Positions 25,005-33,725 of a stretch of DNA of 64,000 nt are shown piece by piece (the stretch's first letter is position 1; each line of letters starts with the position of its first letter). The stretch covers positions 1 to 64,000 of the forward strand of contig JAMFSR010000022.1 in the NCBI GenBank assembly GCA_026225395.1, read 5' to 3'. The notes under the pieces are model-generated. The model saw only the letters and a list, made by a program, of their open reading frames with translations. It was not told the DNA's origin and did not search any database. Source of the stretch: Granulicella sapmiensis (GTDB taxonomy: Bacteria; Acidobacteriota; Terriglobia; Terriglobales; Acidobacteriaceae). Position numbers and translations under genes: made by a program.

Positions 25005-28000
25005 ATGTCCTTCCGCAAGATAATGACTTTCGTGCCGATGTGCCTGCTACTGGCGATGCCTATGGCCATGACTGCGCAGACGACGGCCCCTGCGCCAACG
25101 AGCGGGACCAAAGTGCATGGCACCATCACCGATCCGGATGGTGAATTGATTCCCGGTGCGACGATTACGCTGACGCCGGCCAAAGGCCCTGCGAAGACCG
25201 TGCAGTCAGGTAGCGACGGTACCTATAGTGTGACCGTGCCGCCCGGCAGCTATACGCTGGTGGTTTCGATGAAGGGATTCGCGTCCTACTCTGCGCAGAA
25301 CATGAAGGTGCCGGCGGTGCCGAGCACTACGGTGGACGCGAAGCTCAAGATCGGCACGACCGACGAAGTGATCAACGTGGATGCAAGCGCGTCTCAACTG
25401 AGCGTCGATCCGGACAACAACGCCAGTTCCACGATCATCACGGGCGATGCTCTCGATGCTCTTTCCGATGACCCGGATGACCTGGCGTCGGAGCTCAGCG
25501 CGTTGGCCGGACCAGCTGCCGGCCCCAATGGCGGCACCATTTATATCGACGGCTTTACCGGCGGCCAGCTTCCGCCGAAGGCTTCCATCCGCGAAATCCG
25601 CATCAACCAGAATCCCTTCTCGGCGCAGTACGACAAACCGGGCTTCGGCCGCGTGGAAGTCTTCACCAAGCCGGGAACGGACTCCTTTCACGGATCGGCC
25701 GGAATCCAAGGCAACGATAACGTCTTCAATACCGGCAGCCCGATTATTGCGAGTGATGTCCCGCAACCGGGCTATCACACGCTATTGGCGAACGGCCAGC
25801 TCAGCGGGCCGATCAACAAGGCCTCTTCGTTTACCTTTGGCTTCCAATATCGCAATATTCATAACAACGCGATTGTCGATCCTGAAGGCCTGTACTCGGA
25901 GACGGCAAGCCCCGGAACGCCTTGCCCCCCGGGAACTACAACGGGTTGCACCCTGCTGCCGTTCCTGGGATTCGTTTCTGTCGTGAGCGCTCCCGATACA
26001 CGCTATGACATCAGCCCCCGCATCGATCTGGCGCTCGGGCCGAAGAATACTTTCACCATGCGTTATCGCTACGAAAAGGATACCGCTAACAACCAGGGCA
26101 TCAGCGGCAATCAGCTTGCGGACAACGCGTACAGCACGCTGCAGTCCGAGCAGGACATTCAAATCAGCGATACGCAGACGGTGACCGACAAGATCATCAA
26201 TGAAATCCACTTTGAGTGGCAGCGTGCCGTTACCGGCGATACGCCGCTGAACACCACGCCGCAGGTCAGCGTTGCCGGTGGGTTTCTTTATGGTGGTGAT
26301 GGAAGCACGGGCCTGACGAATGACACGCAGAACCACTACGAGTTCCAGAACTATACTTCGATCGCGCTGAAGAAGAACTTCATCCGGTTGGGTGGACGGC
26401 TGCGAGCGACCTCTGAAACCAATACGACCAATGCCGGTGCGAATGGCTTGTTTAGCTATACAAGCACGCAATTCAACGGATACACGTACAACAACCCGCA
26501 GACGCAGAGCTACGCGATCCAGAACTATATCTCGAACCAGATTGCCAACTTTACGTTCACTCAATATGCACAGCCGACAACACAGGCCACTACCGTCGAT
26601 GCCGGTCTGTATGCCGAAGACGACTGGAAGATCAAGCCGAACCTCACTTTCAGTTATGGCATCCGCTTTGAGACCCAGAACTTTATCAACGATAAGGACG
26701 ATTTCGCTCCACGGCTTTCAGTGGCCTACGGTGTCGGCAAGAAGAAGTCCGGCGGTCCGCTCGTCGTACTTCGCGGCGGCTTTGGGCTCTTTTACGACCG
26801 CCTGACGCTGGCCAGCCAGATGAACACGGTGCAGGAGAACGGCGTGAATCAAAAGCCATTCACTCTTGCGAGCTCGACCACCCCTATCAACGGACCGACG
26901 GGCATATCGCCAAACTGCAGCCCTACTTCCACTGCAGGGCTGACTGCTTGTATCGCCACGGCGAGCGGCACGGCGACGGGACATCTCACGACGCAGACTG
27001 TCCAGCCCAACTACCACTCGCCCTATCAGATGCAGACCAACCTTGGGCTGGATGAGCAGCCATTCAAGAACGCGACGGTTTCGTTCAACTATCAGAACGT
27101 CCGAGGCGTCCACCAGCTGATCAACGCCAACCTTAATGCTACAAACGACATCACGGTCGCCAATGCGAACATCGGCAATCAGTATCTGAGCGAGGGTTCC
27201 TACCAACAAAACCAGCTCATTACCAACTTCAATTATCGTGGTAACTCAAGGTACACGCTCTCTTCGTACTATGTGATCAACTTCGACACGAAGTCGAATA
27301 CGGCCGGCGTGAACTCTTCGCCGACCAATCCTTACAACCTTGCCGCGGACTACGGCCGCGCCAGCTTCGACATCAAGAACCAGGTGTTCCTCTTCGGCAA
27401 CTTCAACCTTCCGCACCTGATTTCCCTCAGCCCGCTGCTTTCGGCGCGCTCTGGAACTCCGGTCAACATTACGACAGGTGAAGATAACTTCGGCTATCTA
27501 ACGTACAACACGCGTCCCGTGTTCGCTACGCCGGGGCAGACGAACTCAACCGGCGTGGCCAAAACCTTCGCCGGTTGCGGAACGTTCATCGACCCGGGCA
27601 AGTCGCTCAACGCACCCTACACACAGATTCCGACAAACTACTGCACGGGTCCCTCGGTATTCACAGCGAACCTCCGCATTGCTAAGGGCTTCGGTTTCGG
27701 CAAGAAGACAGTCGCTGGCGGTAATCAGGGTGGTCCCGATGGCGGTCCTGGTGGTCCCGGCGGCCCTGGTGGTCCCGGCGGCGGTGGTGGCGGTCGCGGC
27801 GGTGGCGGCGGCTTCGGCGGTGGCGGTGGTCGTGGTGGTGGTGGCGGCGGTGGTGGTGGTCGCGGCGGTGGTGGCATGAGCACCGGCAAGAAGTACAACT
27901 TCGTCATCGGCGCCCAGATCCAGAACATCTTCAACGTGGCCGATCGTGGCGCGCCAAACGGTGTTCTAAGCTCCCAGTCGTTCGGCCAGCTGACCAATCT

Positions 28001-28070
28001 GGCAGGCGGATTGTTCACCACGAATGAAGCGGTTCGCCGCATTCAGTTGACGGCGTCGTTCAACTTCTAA
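25005..28070 (+). CDS. Oar-like TonB-dependent outer-membrane receptor
   Basis: This 1021-residue protein has a signal peptide (1-24, ending M-T-A-Q), a carboxypeptidase-regulatory-like beta-sandwich (about 34-115, V-H-G-T-I-T-D-P-D-G-E-L-I-P-G-A), a plug domain (about 120-240, Y-I-D-G-F-T and G-R-V-E-V-F-T-K-P-G-T) and a long beta-barrel ending L-T-A-S-F-N-F with the terminal Phe of outer-membrane proteins. Acidobacteriota carry many such receptors for glycans or peptides. A Gly-rich insertion (about residues 905-960) sits in a late barrel loop. A strong terminator follows. Confidence 0.9.
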   Translation: MSFRKIMTFVPMCLLLAMPMAMTAQTTAPAPTSGTKVHGTITDPDGELIPGATITLTPAKGPAKTVQSGSDGTYSVTVPPGSYTLVVSMKGFASYSAQNMKVPAVPSTTVDAKLKIGTTDEVINVDASASQLSVDPDNNASSTIITGDALDALSDDPDDLASELSALAGPAAGPNGGTIYIDGFTGGQLPPKASIREIRINQNPFSAQYDKPGFGRVEVFTKPGTDSFHGSAGIQGNDNVFNTGSPIIASDVPQPGYHTLLANGQLSGPINKASSFTFGFQYRNIHNNAIVDPEGLYSETASPGTPCPPGTTTGCTLLPFLGFVSVVSAPDTRYDISPRIDLALGPKNTFTMRYRYEKDTANNQGISGNQLADNAYSTLQSEQDIQISDTQTVTDKIINEIHFEWQRAVTGDTPLNTTPQVSVAGGFLYGGDGSTGLTNDTQNHYEFQNYTSIALKKNFIRLGGRLRATSETNTTNAGANGLFSYTSTQFNGYTYNNPQTQSYAIQNYISNQIANFTFTQYAQPTTQATTVDAGLYAEDDWKIKPNLTFSYGIRFETQNFINDKDDFAPRLSVAYGVGKKKSGGPLVVLRGGFGLFYDRLTLASQMNTVQENGVNQKPFTLASSTTPINGPTGISPNCSPTSTAGLTACIATASGTATGHLTTQTVQPNYHSPYQMQTNLGLDEQPFKNATVSFNYQNVRGVHQLINANLNATNDITVANANIGNQYLSEGSYQQNQLITNFNYRGNSRYTLSSYYVINFDTKSNTAGVNSSPTNPYNLAADYGRASFDIKNQVFLFGNFNLPHLISLSPLLSARSGTPVNITTGEDNFGYLTYNTRPVFATPGQTNSTGVAKTFAGCGTFIDPGKSLNAPYTQIPTNYCTGPSVFTANLRIAKGFGFGKKTVAGGNQGGPDGGPGGPGGPGGPGGGGGGRGGGGGFGGGGGRGGGGGGGGGRGGGGMSTGKKYNFVIGAQIQNIFNVADRGAPNGVLSSQSFGQLTNLAGGLFTTNEAVRRIQLTASFNF
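27717..27885 (+). repeat. Gly-codon-rich low-complexity tract in the Oar-like gene
   Basis: GGT/GGC-rich codons encode a G-G-P then G-G-G-R/F loop of about 55 residues near the end of the receptor. The DNA is repetitive and prone to slippage. The antisense proline-rich open frame is its shadow. Confidence 0.9.
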
Positions 28071-28104
28071 AGGCAGGAACCGACGAGTAAGAAATAAGAA
28101 ATAA

Positions 28105-28148
28105 AAAAGCCAAAGGGACGCCGTGTACACGGCGTCCCTTTGGCTTTT
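28105..28148 (+). terminator. Perfect 44-nt palindromic terminator after the Oar-like gene
   Basis: A 22-bp perfect inverted repeat is centred on GTGTACAC, with four A at the left and four T at the right end. It starts 34 nt after the stop codon. It should stop transcription in both directions. Confidence 0.85.
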
Positions 28149-28461
28149 CGTGATCGGGATCAATCGTCGCCGAGATGGACAGCGAGGTGGTGGCGACCGC
28201 GAAGATATGGTTTGATTGCTGCATCCACGCTCCGGTCGGTACGTCGATGGCTGCCATTCTTGAGCGCGACACGCATTGAGCGGCGAGAGGATCAAACGTC
28301 TTTAGCGTCGTCGTAGGAAGACGCCGGCGGCGCAGCCGTCTGGGCGGGACCGGAGCGAAGCGCGCATGAGATTTAAGCACATATCGTACATGTCACCTAA
28401 AACACCCCCACCGCCATTTGCCTCCTATATAATTCGCGACACTAAGGCGGAGTGATACGCC
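28149..28461. other. Intergenic region upstream of the EAL gene
   Basis: About 313 nt hold no supported gene. A TATAAT at 28428-28433 lies 28 nt before the EAL start codon and could be its -10 box, but I see no good -35 partner 17 nt upstream. Confidence 0.35.
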
Positions 28462-30027
28462 ATGACGGTTGACGAACTCGATGTTGGTTCGGCATTAGAG
28501 AGTGGTGAGTTTTTCCCGCACTTTCAACCCGTGGTCAATCTGCGGACGGGAGAGCTGCAGGGGTTTGAAATCCTCGCACGCTGGCTGCATCCGCAGCTGG
28601 GCTGGATTCCCCCGGACGAATTTATCCCCCTAGCTGAAAAGAATGGGTGGATCGACCAGTTGACAGGCGAGTTGCTGCGGCAGGCGTTTAAGACTGTCGC
28701 TGTTGTGCCGGGCACGCCCACGCTGTCGGTCAACATCTCTCCTGTCCAGCTGCACAATATTGCTCTGCCCGGACAGATACAGTCCATCGCCGAGCCTTAT
28801 GGATTTTCGCTCGACCGGCTCATCATCGAGATTACAGAGAGCGCTTTTGCCGACGATGTTGTTCTGGCACGGTCGATCGCGGAGTCGTTCAAAGCTTTGG
28901 GTTGCAGGCTTGCGCTCGATGATTTTGGGACTGGCTATTCAAGCCTCACCCACCTGCAATCGCTGCCGTTCGATGAGATAAAAGTAGACCGCAGCTTTGT
29001 CAGCTCCATGACTAGCCATCGCGACAGCCGCAAAATAGTGGCTGCCGTTGTCGGGCTGGGACAAAGCCTCGGACTGACGACCGTGGCCGAGGGCGTCGAG
29101 ACACAGGAGCAGGCCGAAATGCTTCGCTGGCTGGGCTGCGAGTTCGGGCAGGGATGGCTTTACGGCAGACCGGTCCAAGCCAGCCAGCTGACATTCGTAG
29201 CCATGAAGGCTCGCCAGGAAGAAGCCAATCTGCTGTACGAGGCGCAAGGGCGCATCTCTTCCAGCAGCCTGGATAACCTTCCCGGCCAGCGGCTGGCCCA
29301 ACTGCAGGCGGTGTACGACGGCGCTCCCGTCGGCCTGGCGTTTCTCGACCGCAACTTCCGTTACATGAACCTCAACCGCAGACTCGCGAAGATGAACGGA
29401 TATCCAATTGAACAGCATCTGGGTAGAACGGTTTCGGAAATGATCCCCGAGTTATTTCCCTATGTGGAACCGTATATACGTCGAGCGATGCAGGGAGAAG
29501 CCATTCGAGCAGTGGAGGCAACGAAGCCTGCAGTACACGGAAAAGAACCCCTCAGCATCCTTCTTTCCTACGAGCCGGCCCGCGATGAGGCCGGAGAAGT
29601 CGTCGGCGTCTCCGTGGCGATTGTCGATGTCACGGAGATCAAACGGGCGGAAAAAGCGCGCCAGGTGTGCGAAGAAAATTATCGCCAGATGATGGAGTTG
29701 ATGCCGCAGATTCCCTGGATCATCGACCCCGAAGGCCGCGCGCTCGATGTAAGCCAGCGATGGCTTGAGCTTACGGGAATGACGGACGATCAGTGGCGCG
29801 GCTTTGGCTGGCTCGATGCCCTGCATCCCGATGACCTGCAGCCGACTATTGACGCCATGCATCGGTCGTTTGCAACCGGTCACTCCATCGACGTGATCTA
29901 CCGCCTGCGCCGATCGCCCCGGGATGCCTGGAAGCCCATGCGCTCCAGGGGTTCCGCTCGTGTGGGGGACGATGGCAAAATCGTTTGCTGGTATGGCTGC
30001 CTGGAGGCCGTGGACGAAAGCGCGTAG
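28462..30027 (+). CDS. EAL-PAS-PAS cyclic-di-GMP phosphodiesterase
   Basis: This 521-residue cytoplasmic protein has an EAL domain at 15-255 and two PAS domains after it (about 275-395 and 400-515). Catalytic residues appear intact: E36 (motif E-I-L instead of E-A-L), N92, E124, D154-D155, K175, E211 and Q231. It should cleave c-di-GMP to pGpG. The sensor domains follow rather than precede the catalytic domain, the reverse of the usual order. No GGDEF domain is present and no partner is adjacent. GGAG lies 9 nt before the ATG. Confidence 0.9.
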   Translation: MTVDELDVGSALESGEFFPHFQPVVNLRTGELQGFEILARWLHPQLGWIPPDEFIPLAEKNGWIDQLTGELLRQAFKTVAVVPGTPTLSVNISPVQLHNIALPGQIQSIAEPYGFSLDRLIIEITESAFADDVVLARSIAESFKALGCRLALDDFGTGYSSLTHLQSLPFDEIKVDRSFVSSMTSHRDSRKIVAAVVGLGQSLGLTTVAEGVETQEQAEMLRWLGCEFGQGWLYGRPVQASQLTFVAMKARQEEANLLYEAQGRISSSSLDNLPGQRLAQLQAVYDGAPVGLAFLDRNFRYMNLNRRLAKMNGYPIEQHLGRTVSEMIPELFPYVEPYIRRAMQGEAIRAVEATKPAVHGKEPLSILLSYEPARDEAGEVVGVSVAIVDVTEIKRAEKARQVCEENYRQMMELMPQIPWIIDPEGRALDVSQRWLELTGMTDDQWRGFGWLDALHPDDLQPTIDAMHRSFATGHSIDVIYRLRRSPRDAWKPMRSRGSARVGDDGKIVCWYGCLEAVDESA

Positions 30028-30045
30028 CTGGTTGCAGAACGGCGG

Positions 30046-31560
30046 CTATTTGGAGCGTCTCGCCAGCCCGTAGATGGATGTGCCGCCAGCCGTGACCTCG
30101 CGCGTGAGCAGTGGCTGTTCCACATCGGCCAGCTTCATCTCCGGCAGCATTGGGTCTTCGAAGATGGTGAGTTGCGGCGGAGGCACGGGCTTGGAGGAGG
30201 CAACGACCACGGTCTTCGCGTTGAGGAACTCGCGCATGCCGGCAGCGGAAAGCTCACGTCCATAGCCCGACCGCTTGATTCCCCCAAAGGGCAAACGAGG
30301 ATCGCTGGCAACAGGCGTGTTGAGGAACACGCCGCCGCACTGCAGCTCCTCGGTAAAACACTTCTGTTCTTCAGGGTCACGTGTCCACGCGCTTGCACCC
30401 AACCCAAACGGCGTGTCGTTGGCAAACTCGATCGCATCGCTCAGGGAACTCACACGGAACAGCAGTGCCAGCGGTCCAAAGGTCTCTTCACGGCATACAG
30501 GCGCATGGCGTGGCACATGCGCGATCACGGTGGGCTCAAAGTAACTTCCTTCACCCACCATGCGCTCACCACCGGCCAGCACGCGTCCACCCGCAGCCTT
30601 CGCAGATGCCACCTGCGACATAAGGTCGTCCACGATCTGCTGCGTAGCCAGCGGCCCAAGGTCGGTGTCCGGCTTCAGCGGGTCGCCCACGCGCAGAGAT
30701 TCCATCAGGTCGACAAAAGCCTGCTCAAAGCGGTCATAGATCTCGTCATGGATCAGGAATCTCTTGGCCGCAATGCACGATTGCCCACTGTTGATGCAGC
30801 GTGCCTTCACAGCATTCGTAACCGCGGCATCGAAGTCTGCGGAAGGCATCACGATAAAAGCATCGCTGCCGCCGAGTTCGAGTACAGTTTTCTTGATCAG
30901 CCATCCAGCCTGCGCAGCAACGGCCCGCCCAGCGGCCTCGGAACCCGTGACAGTAACGGCGGCGACGCGATCATCCGCCAGCACCGCCTCCACCTGCCGC
31001 GCTTCGATCAGTAACGTCTGGAACGTTCCTCGCGGAAAGCCCGCTCGCCGCACAAGCGCTTCAATCGCCAGCGCACACTGCGGCACGTTCGACGAATGCT
31101 TCAACAGGCCCACGTTGCCGGCCATCAGCGCGGGCGCAAGAAAGCGAAAGACCTGCCACAACGGAAAGTTCCACGGCATCACGGCCAGAATCACGCCTAG
31201 CGGATCCCAGCGAACGTAGCTCTGTTCGTGCTCGGTTTCCACGGTTTCACGCATCAGCATGGCGGCGGCGTGTTCCGCATAATAACGGCAAGCTCCGGCG
31301 CACTTCTGCACCTCCTGCCGCGCGGAGCTGAGCGTCTTGCCCATCTCCAGCGTCATGGTCATTGCCAGCTCTTCGAGATCGTTCTCCAGCAGCAGGGCCA
31401 GCCGCCGCATCCAGAAAGCCCGCTGCTCCAGCGATTCGCCTGGATAGGTCTTTGCCGCTGCAGCCGCGACAGCCAGCTTGCCTTCGAGCGCCTCAGGCGT
31501 GAGCGGTTCAAAGCTGCGCAACAGCTTGCCGTTGGCCGGATTGAGAGACTGAATGGGCAT
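30046..31560 (-). CDS. NAD(P)-dependent succinate-semialdehyde/aldehyde dehydrogenase
   Basis: This 504-residue protein starts M-P-I-Q-S-L-N-P-A-N-G-K and shows P-W-N-F-P-L-W-Q-V, E-L-G-G-S-D-A-F-I-V (general-base Glu) and N-S-G-Q-S-C (nucleophile Cys), closest in pattern to YneI/Sad-type succinate-semialdehyde dehydrogenases. About 50 extra residues follow the usual C-terminus. It is the last gene after the purine-degradation genes and could oxidise glyoxylate-derived or other semialdehydes; this link is inferred from position only. Confidence 0.85.
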   Translation of the reverse strand: MPIQSLNPANGKLLRSFEPLTPEALEGKLAVAAAAAKTYPGESLEQRAFWMRRLALLLENDLEELAMTMTLEMGKTLSSARQEVQKCAGACRYYAEHAAAMLMRETVETEHEQSYVRWDPLGVILAVMPWNFPLWQVFRFLAPALMAGNVGLLKHSSNVPQCALAIEALVRRAGFPRGTFQTLLIEARQVEAVLADDRVAAVTVTGSEAAGRAVAAQAGWLIKKTVLELGGSDAFIVMPSADFDAAVTNAVKARCINSGQSCIAAKRFLIHDEIYDRFEQAFVDLMESLRVGDPLKPDTDLGPLATQQIVDDLMSQVASAKAAGGRVLAGGERMVGEGSYFEPTVIAHVPRHAPVCREETFGPLALLFRVSSLSDAIEFANDTPFGLGASAWTRDPEEQKCFTEELQCGGVFLNTPVASDPRLPFGGIKRSGYGRELSAAGMREFLNAKTVVVASSKPVPPPQLTIFEDPMLPEMKLADVEQPLLTREVTAGGTSIYGLARRSK

Positions 31561-31619
31561 CGCGAAACATCGGCGCTCACGCGCTAGCAACAGTTTAGAC
31601 GCGGAGTCCGCAAAGCGTG

Positions 31620-32930
31620 CTACTCGTTGGCCAGTTTTGCCAGCGCCAGCGCCACAACCCGCGTCCCCAGCGCAATCGCTTCCGGTGTGGAGTACTCATC
31701 CGGCCGATGCGAAACTCCCGCGCGGCATGGGATAAAGACCATCGCAATCGGCACCACGGCGGCCATAAAAGTCGAGTCGTGATACGCCCGGCTCACCATC
31801 TTCTTATAGCTGGCCCCTTCAGCCTTGCAGATCGCCTCCAGCGTCTCCACAATGTGCTCGCTGCTCTTCGCCGGCGCATCCGCATTGATGAACTCTTCCG
31901 TAATCTTCACGCGGCGGTTCTTTTCAATCGCAGCGATATCCTCATGAAAGGCCGCCATCACGCCATCGCGCCGCACCACATCCGTATCGCGGATATCAAG
32001 CGTCAGCGTCACACGCGACGGCACCGAATTCACCGCCCCCGGATGCACACCAACCATGCCCACCGTTGCCACCGTATCCACGCCACCGGATTTCGCATTC
32101 GCCGCCAGCGCATGCTTCTCCACGGAAAGAATCATCTCGGCTGCGGCGCAGAGCGCGTCGCGACGGAACGGCATTAGCAGCGCGCCTGCGTGGCCGCCGA
32201 AACCCTCCACCGTGTACCGATAGCTCGCCGGCGCCGCAATGCCAGTCACAATACCCAGCGCTATGCCTTCGCGCTCCAGCAGTGGCCCCTGCTCAATATG
32301 CAGCTCCACCCAGGCGTCGTAATAGCCCTTCGGCAGCTTGACGCTGGCGAGCGTTCCGTTGAAGCCAGCCGCTTCGCGTACTTCGCCCAGATGCAGGCCC
32401 GCAGGTGCGGAAGGGTCGGTTTCGGGCAGGCGATCCAGCAGCTTGTCGGCAGCCTCGGGGTCCAGCACACCGCCTGCCAACCGCGAACCCAGGCACCCGA
32501 TCCCGAAGCGCGTCGGCTCTTCGCTGGTAAACATCAGCGTCTCGATGGACCGCTTCGGTGTAAAGCCAGACTCCTTGAGTGCACGCATGGCCTCAAGCCC
32601 GCCTAGTACACCGACCGTGCCGTCATACATGCCTGAGTAGGGGATGGCGTCCGTGTGCGAACCCGTCCCCACTGCGCCAAGGCTCGGATCGGTGCCATCC
32701 CAGCGGATGAAGGTGTTGCCCACGGCATCCACACGTACGCTGAAGCCTGCTGCCTCGGCGAGCGCAGTGAGCCACGCTCGCGCTTCAAGATCGCGCGGCG
32801 TGAAGATGATGCGCGTCACAGCCTGCGTCGGCTCAGGCAGACTCTTATCCTGGGTAGGAGGGCAGTCGGTTAGCAGCGCGAGATGATGCAGCTCGGAGAG
32901 AAGACGGTCGGTATGGATTGTGACATTCAT
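31620..32930 (-). CDS. Ureidoglycolate amidohydrolase (M20 family)
   Basis: This 436-residue metal amidohydrolase has ligand motifs G-S-H-T-D-A-I-P and G-M-Y-D-G-T-V-G-V, E-E-P-T-R-F, H-I-E-Q-G-P and S-H-R-P-D-E-Y. They match the allantoate/ureidoglycolate/N-carbamoyl amidase branch. With a second M20 enzyme (33726-34982) better fitting allantoate amidohydrolase, this one is assigned the last step, ureidoglycolate to glyoxylate, ammonia and CO2. It could instead be the allantoate enzyme. It starts 2 nt after the upstream stop. Confidence 0.75.
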   Translation of the reverse strand: MNVTIHTDRLLSELHHLALLTDCPPTQDKSLPEPTQAVTRIIFTPRDLEARAWLTALAEAAGFSVRVDAVGNTFIRWDGTDPSLGAVGTGSHTDAIPYSGMYDGTVGVLGGLEAMRALKESGFTPKRSIETLMFTSEEPTRFGIGCLGSRLAGGVLDPEAADKLLDRLPETDPSAPAGLHLGEVREAAGFNGTLASVKLPKGYYDAWVELHIEQGPLLEREGIALGIVTGIAAPASYRYTVEGFGGHAGALLMPFRRDALCAAAEMILSVEKHALAANAKSGGVDTVATVGMVGVHPGAVNSVPSRVTLTLDIRDTDVVRRDGVMAAFHEDIAAIEKNRRVKITEEFINADAPAKSSEHIVETLEAICKAEGASYKKMVSRAYHDSTFMAAVVPIAMVFIPCRAGVSHRPDEYSTPEAIALGTRVVALALAKLANE

Positions 32931-32932
32931 AG

Positions 32933-33706
32933 TTAGGCCAGCGTATGTCGATTGAAATCTTTGTAGATCAGGTACTTCGCAGGGGCCTTCCCAATCGCCC
33001 CAAACCACTGCGGGCAATAGGGCGCCATCCAGATGAAGTCTCCCGCGGTTGTCGGATACCAGCTATCTCCCAGCCGGTAGATGCCACCGCCTTCGAGCAT
33101 CAACAGCCCATGCTCCATGTAGTGAACCTCTACTTGCGAAAGAGCCGCGCCGGGCGCATACGTCATCGTATTGCACGCGAAGTCGAAAGCGATGGAGTCA
33201 GGTAACAGTGAGCGGACCTGGAGGTCTTCATCGCCGTTAAGAGCGACGGGCTCGATCTGCTGCTCTTCGCCGATAAAAAACCATGTCTCCGGCACGTCAT
33301 CGAAATCAAGATCATTCTTCAGCAAGTCGGGGTCGAGCGGAAGAAATGGCTTTTCAATCACGGCGATTCGCGCCTTTGTACTTGCCGAGAGGCTATACGG
33401 AAAGCCAGTGGGTAGATAGGCGTAATTGCCGGGAACAATCTTATGGAAATAGGGAGCGCTCGATTCACTTAGAAGTAGCTCCCCTTCGAGCACATAGATA
33501 AACCGCTGTGTCGGTCCCGGTAAAAGTGTGCCACCCGCTTCCAGCTCAATGGTCATCTGTGTGAATGCTGCGCCGGCCGCTGGCGCAACATGCACGATGG
33601 CAACGCCGCCCTTCAGTCCCGGCAGCGGTGTGCGAACAAAAGTGTCTGGCGTGAGCAGCAAATGGTCGCGTTTGTTCGAACTGCGTGTTTGTCCAAGGTT
33701 ATGCAT
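32933..33706 (-). CDS. allE: (S)-ureidoglycine aminohydrolase (bicupin, AllE/YlbA-like)
   Basis: This protein of about 257 residues has two cupin modules. The C-terminal one holds the likely Mn ligands in E-V-H-Y-M-E-H-G-L-L-M-L-E-G, typical of ureidoglycine aminohydrolases, which release ammonia to form ureidoglycolate. It lies between the two M20 amidohydrolases, exactly the step between them. ATG at 33706 is preferred; a TTG at 33715 would add three residues. Confidence 0.87.
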   Translation of the reverse strand: MHNLGQTRSSNKRDHLLLTPDTFVRTPLPGLKGGVAIVHVAPAAGAAFTQMTIELEAGGTLLPGPTQRFIYVLEGELLLSESSAPYFHKIVPGNYAYLPTGFPYSLSASTKARIAVIEKPFLPLDPDLLKNDLDFDDVPETWFFIGEEQQIEPVALNGDEDLQVRSLLPDSIAFDFACNTMTYAPGAALSQVEVHYMEHGLLMLEGGGIYRLGDSWYPTTAGDFIWMAPYCPQWFGAIGKAPAKYLIYKDFNRHTLA

Positions 33707-33725
33707 AGAAATCAAATTGTAGCGG

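Noticed and set aside
27725..28042. Proline-rich antisense protein
   Set aside because: It is the complement of the Gly-rich tract in the Oar-like gene.
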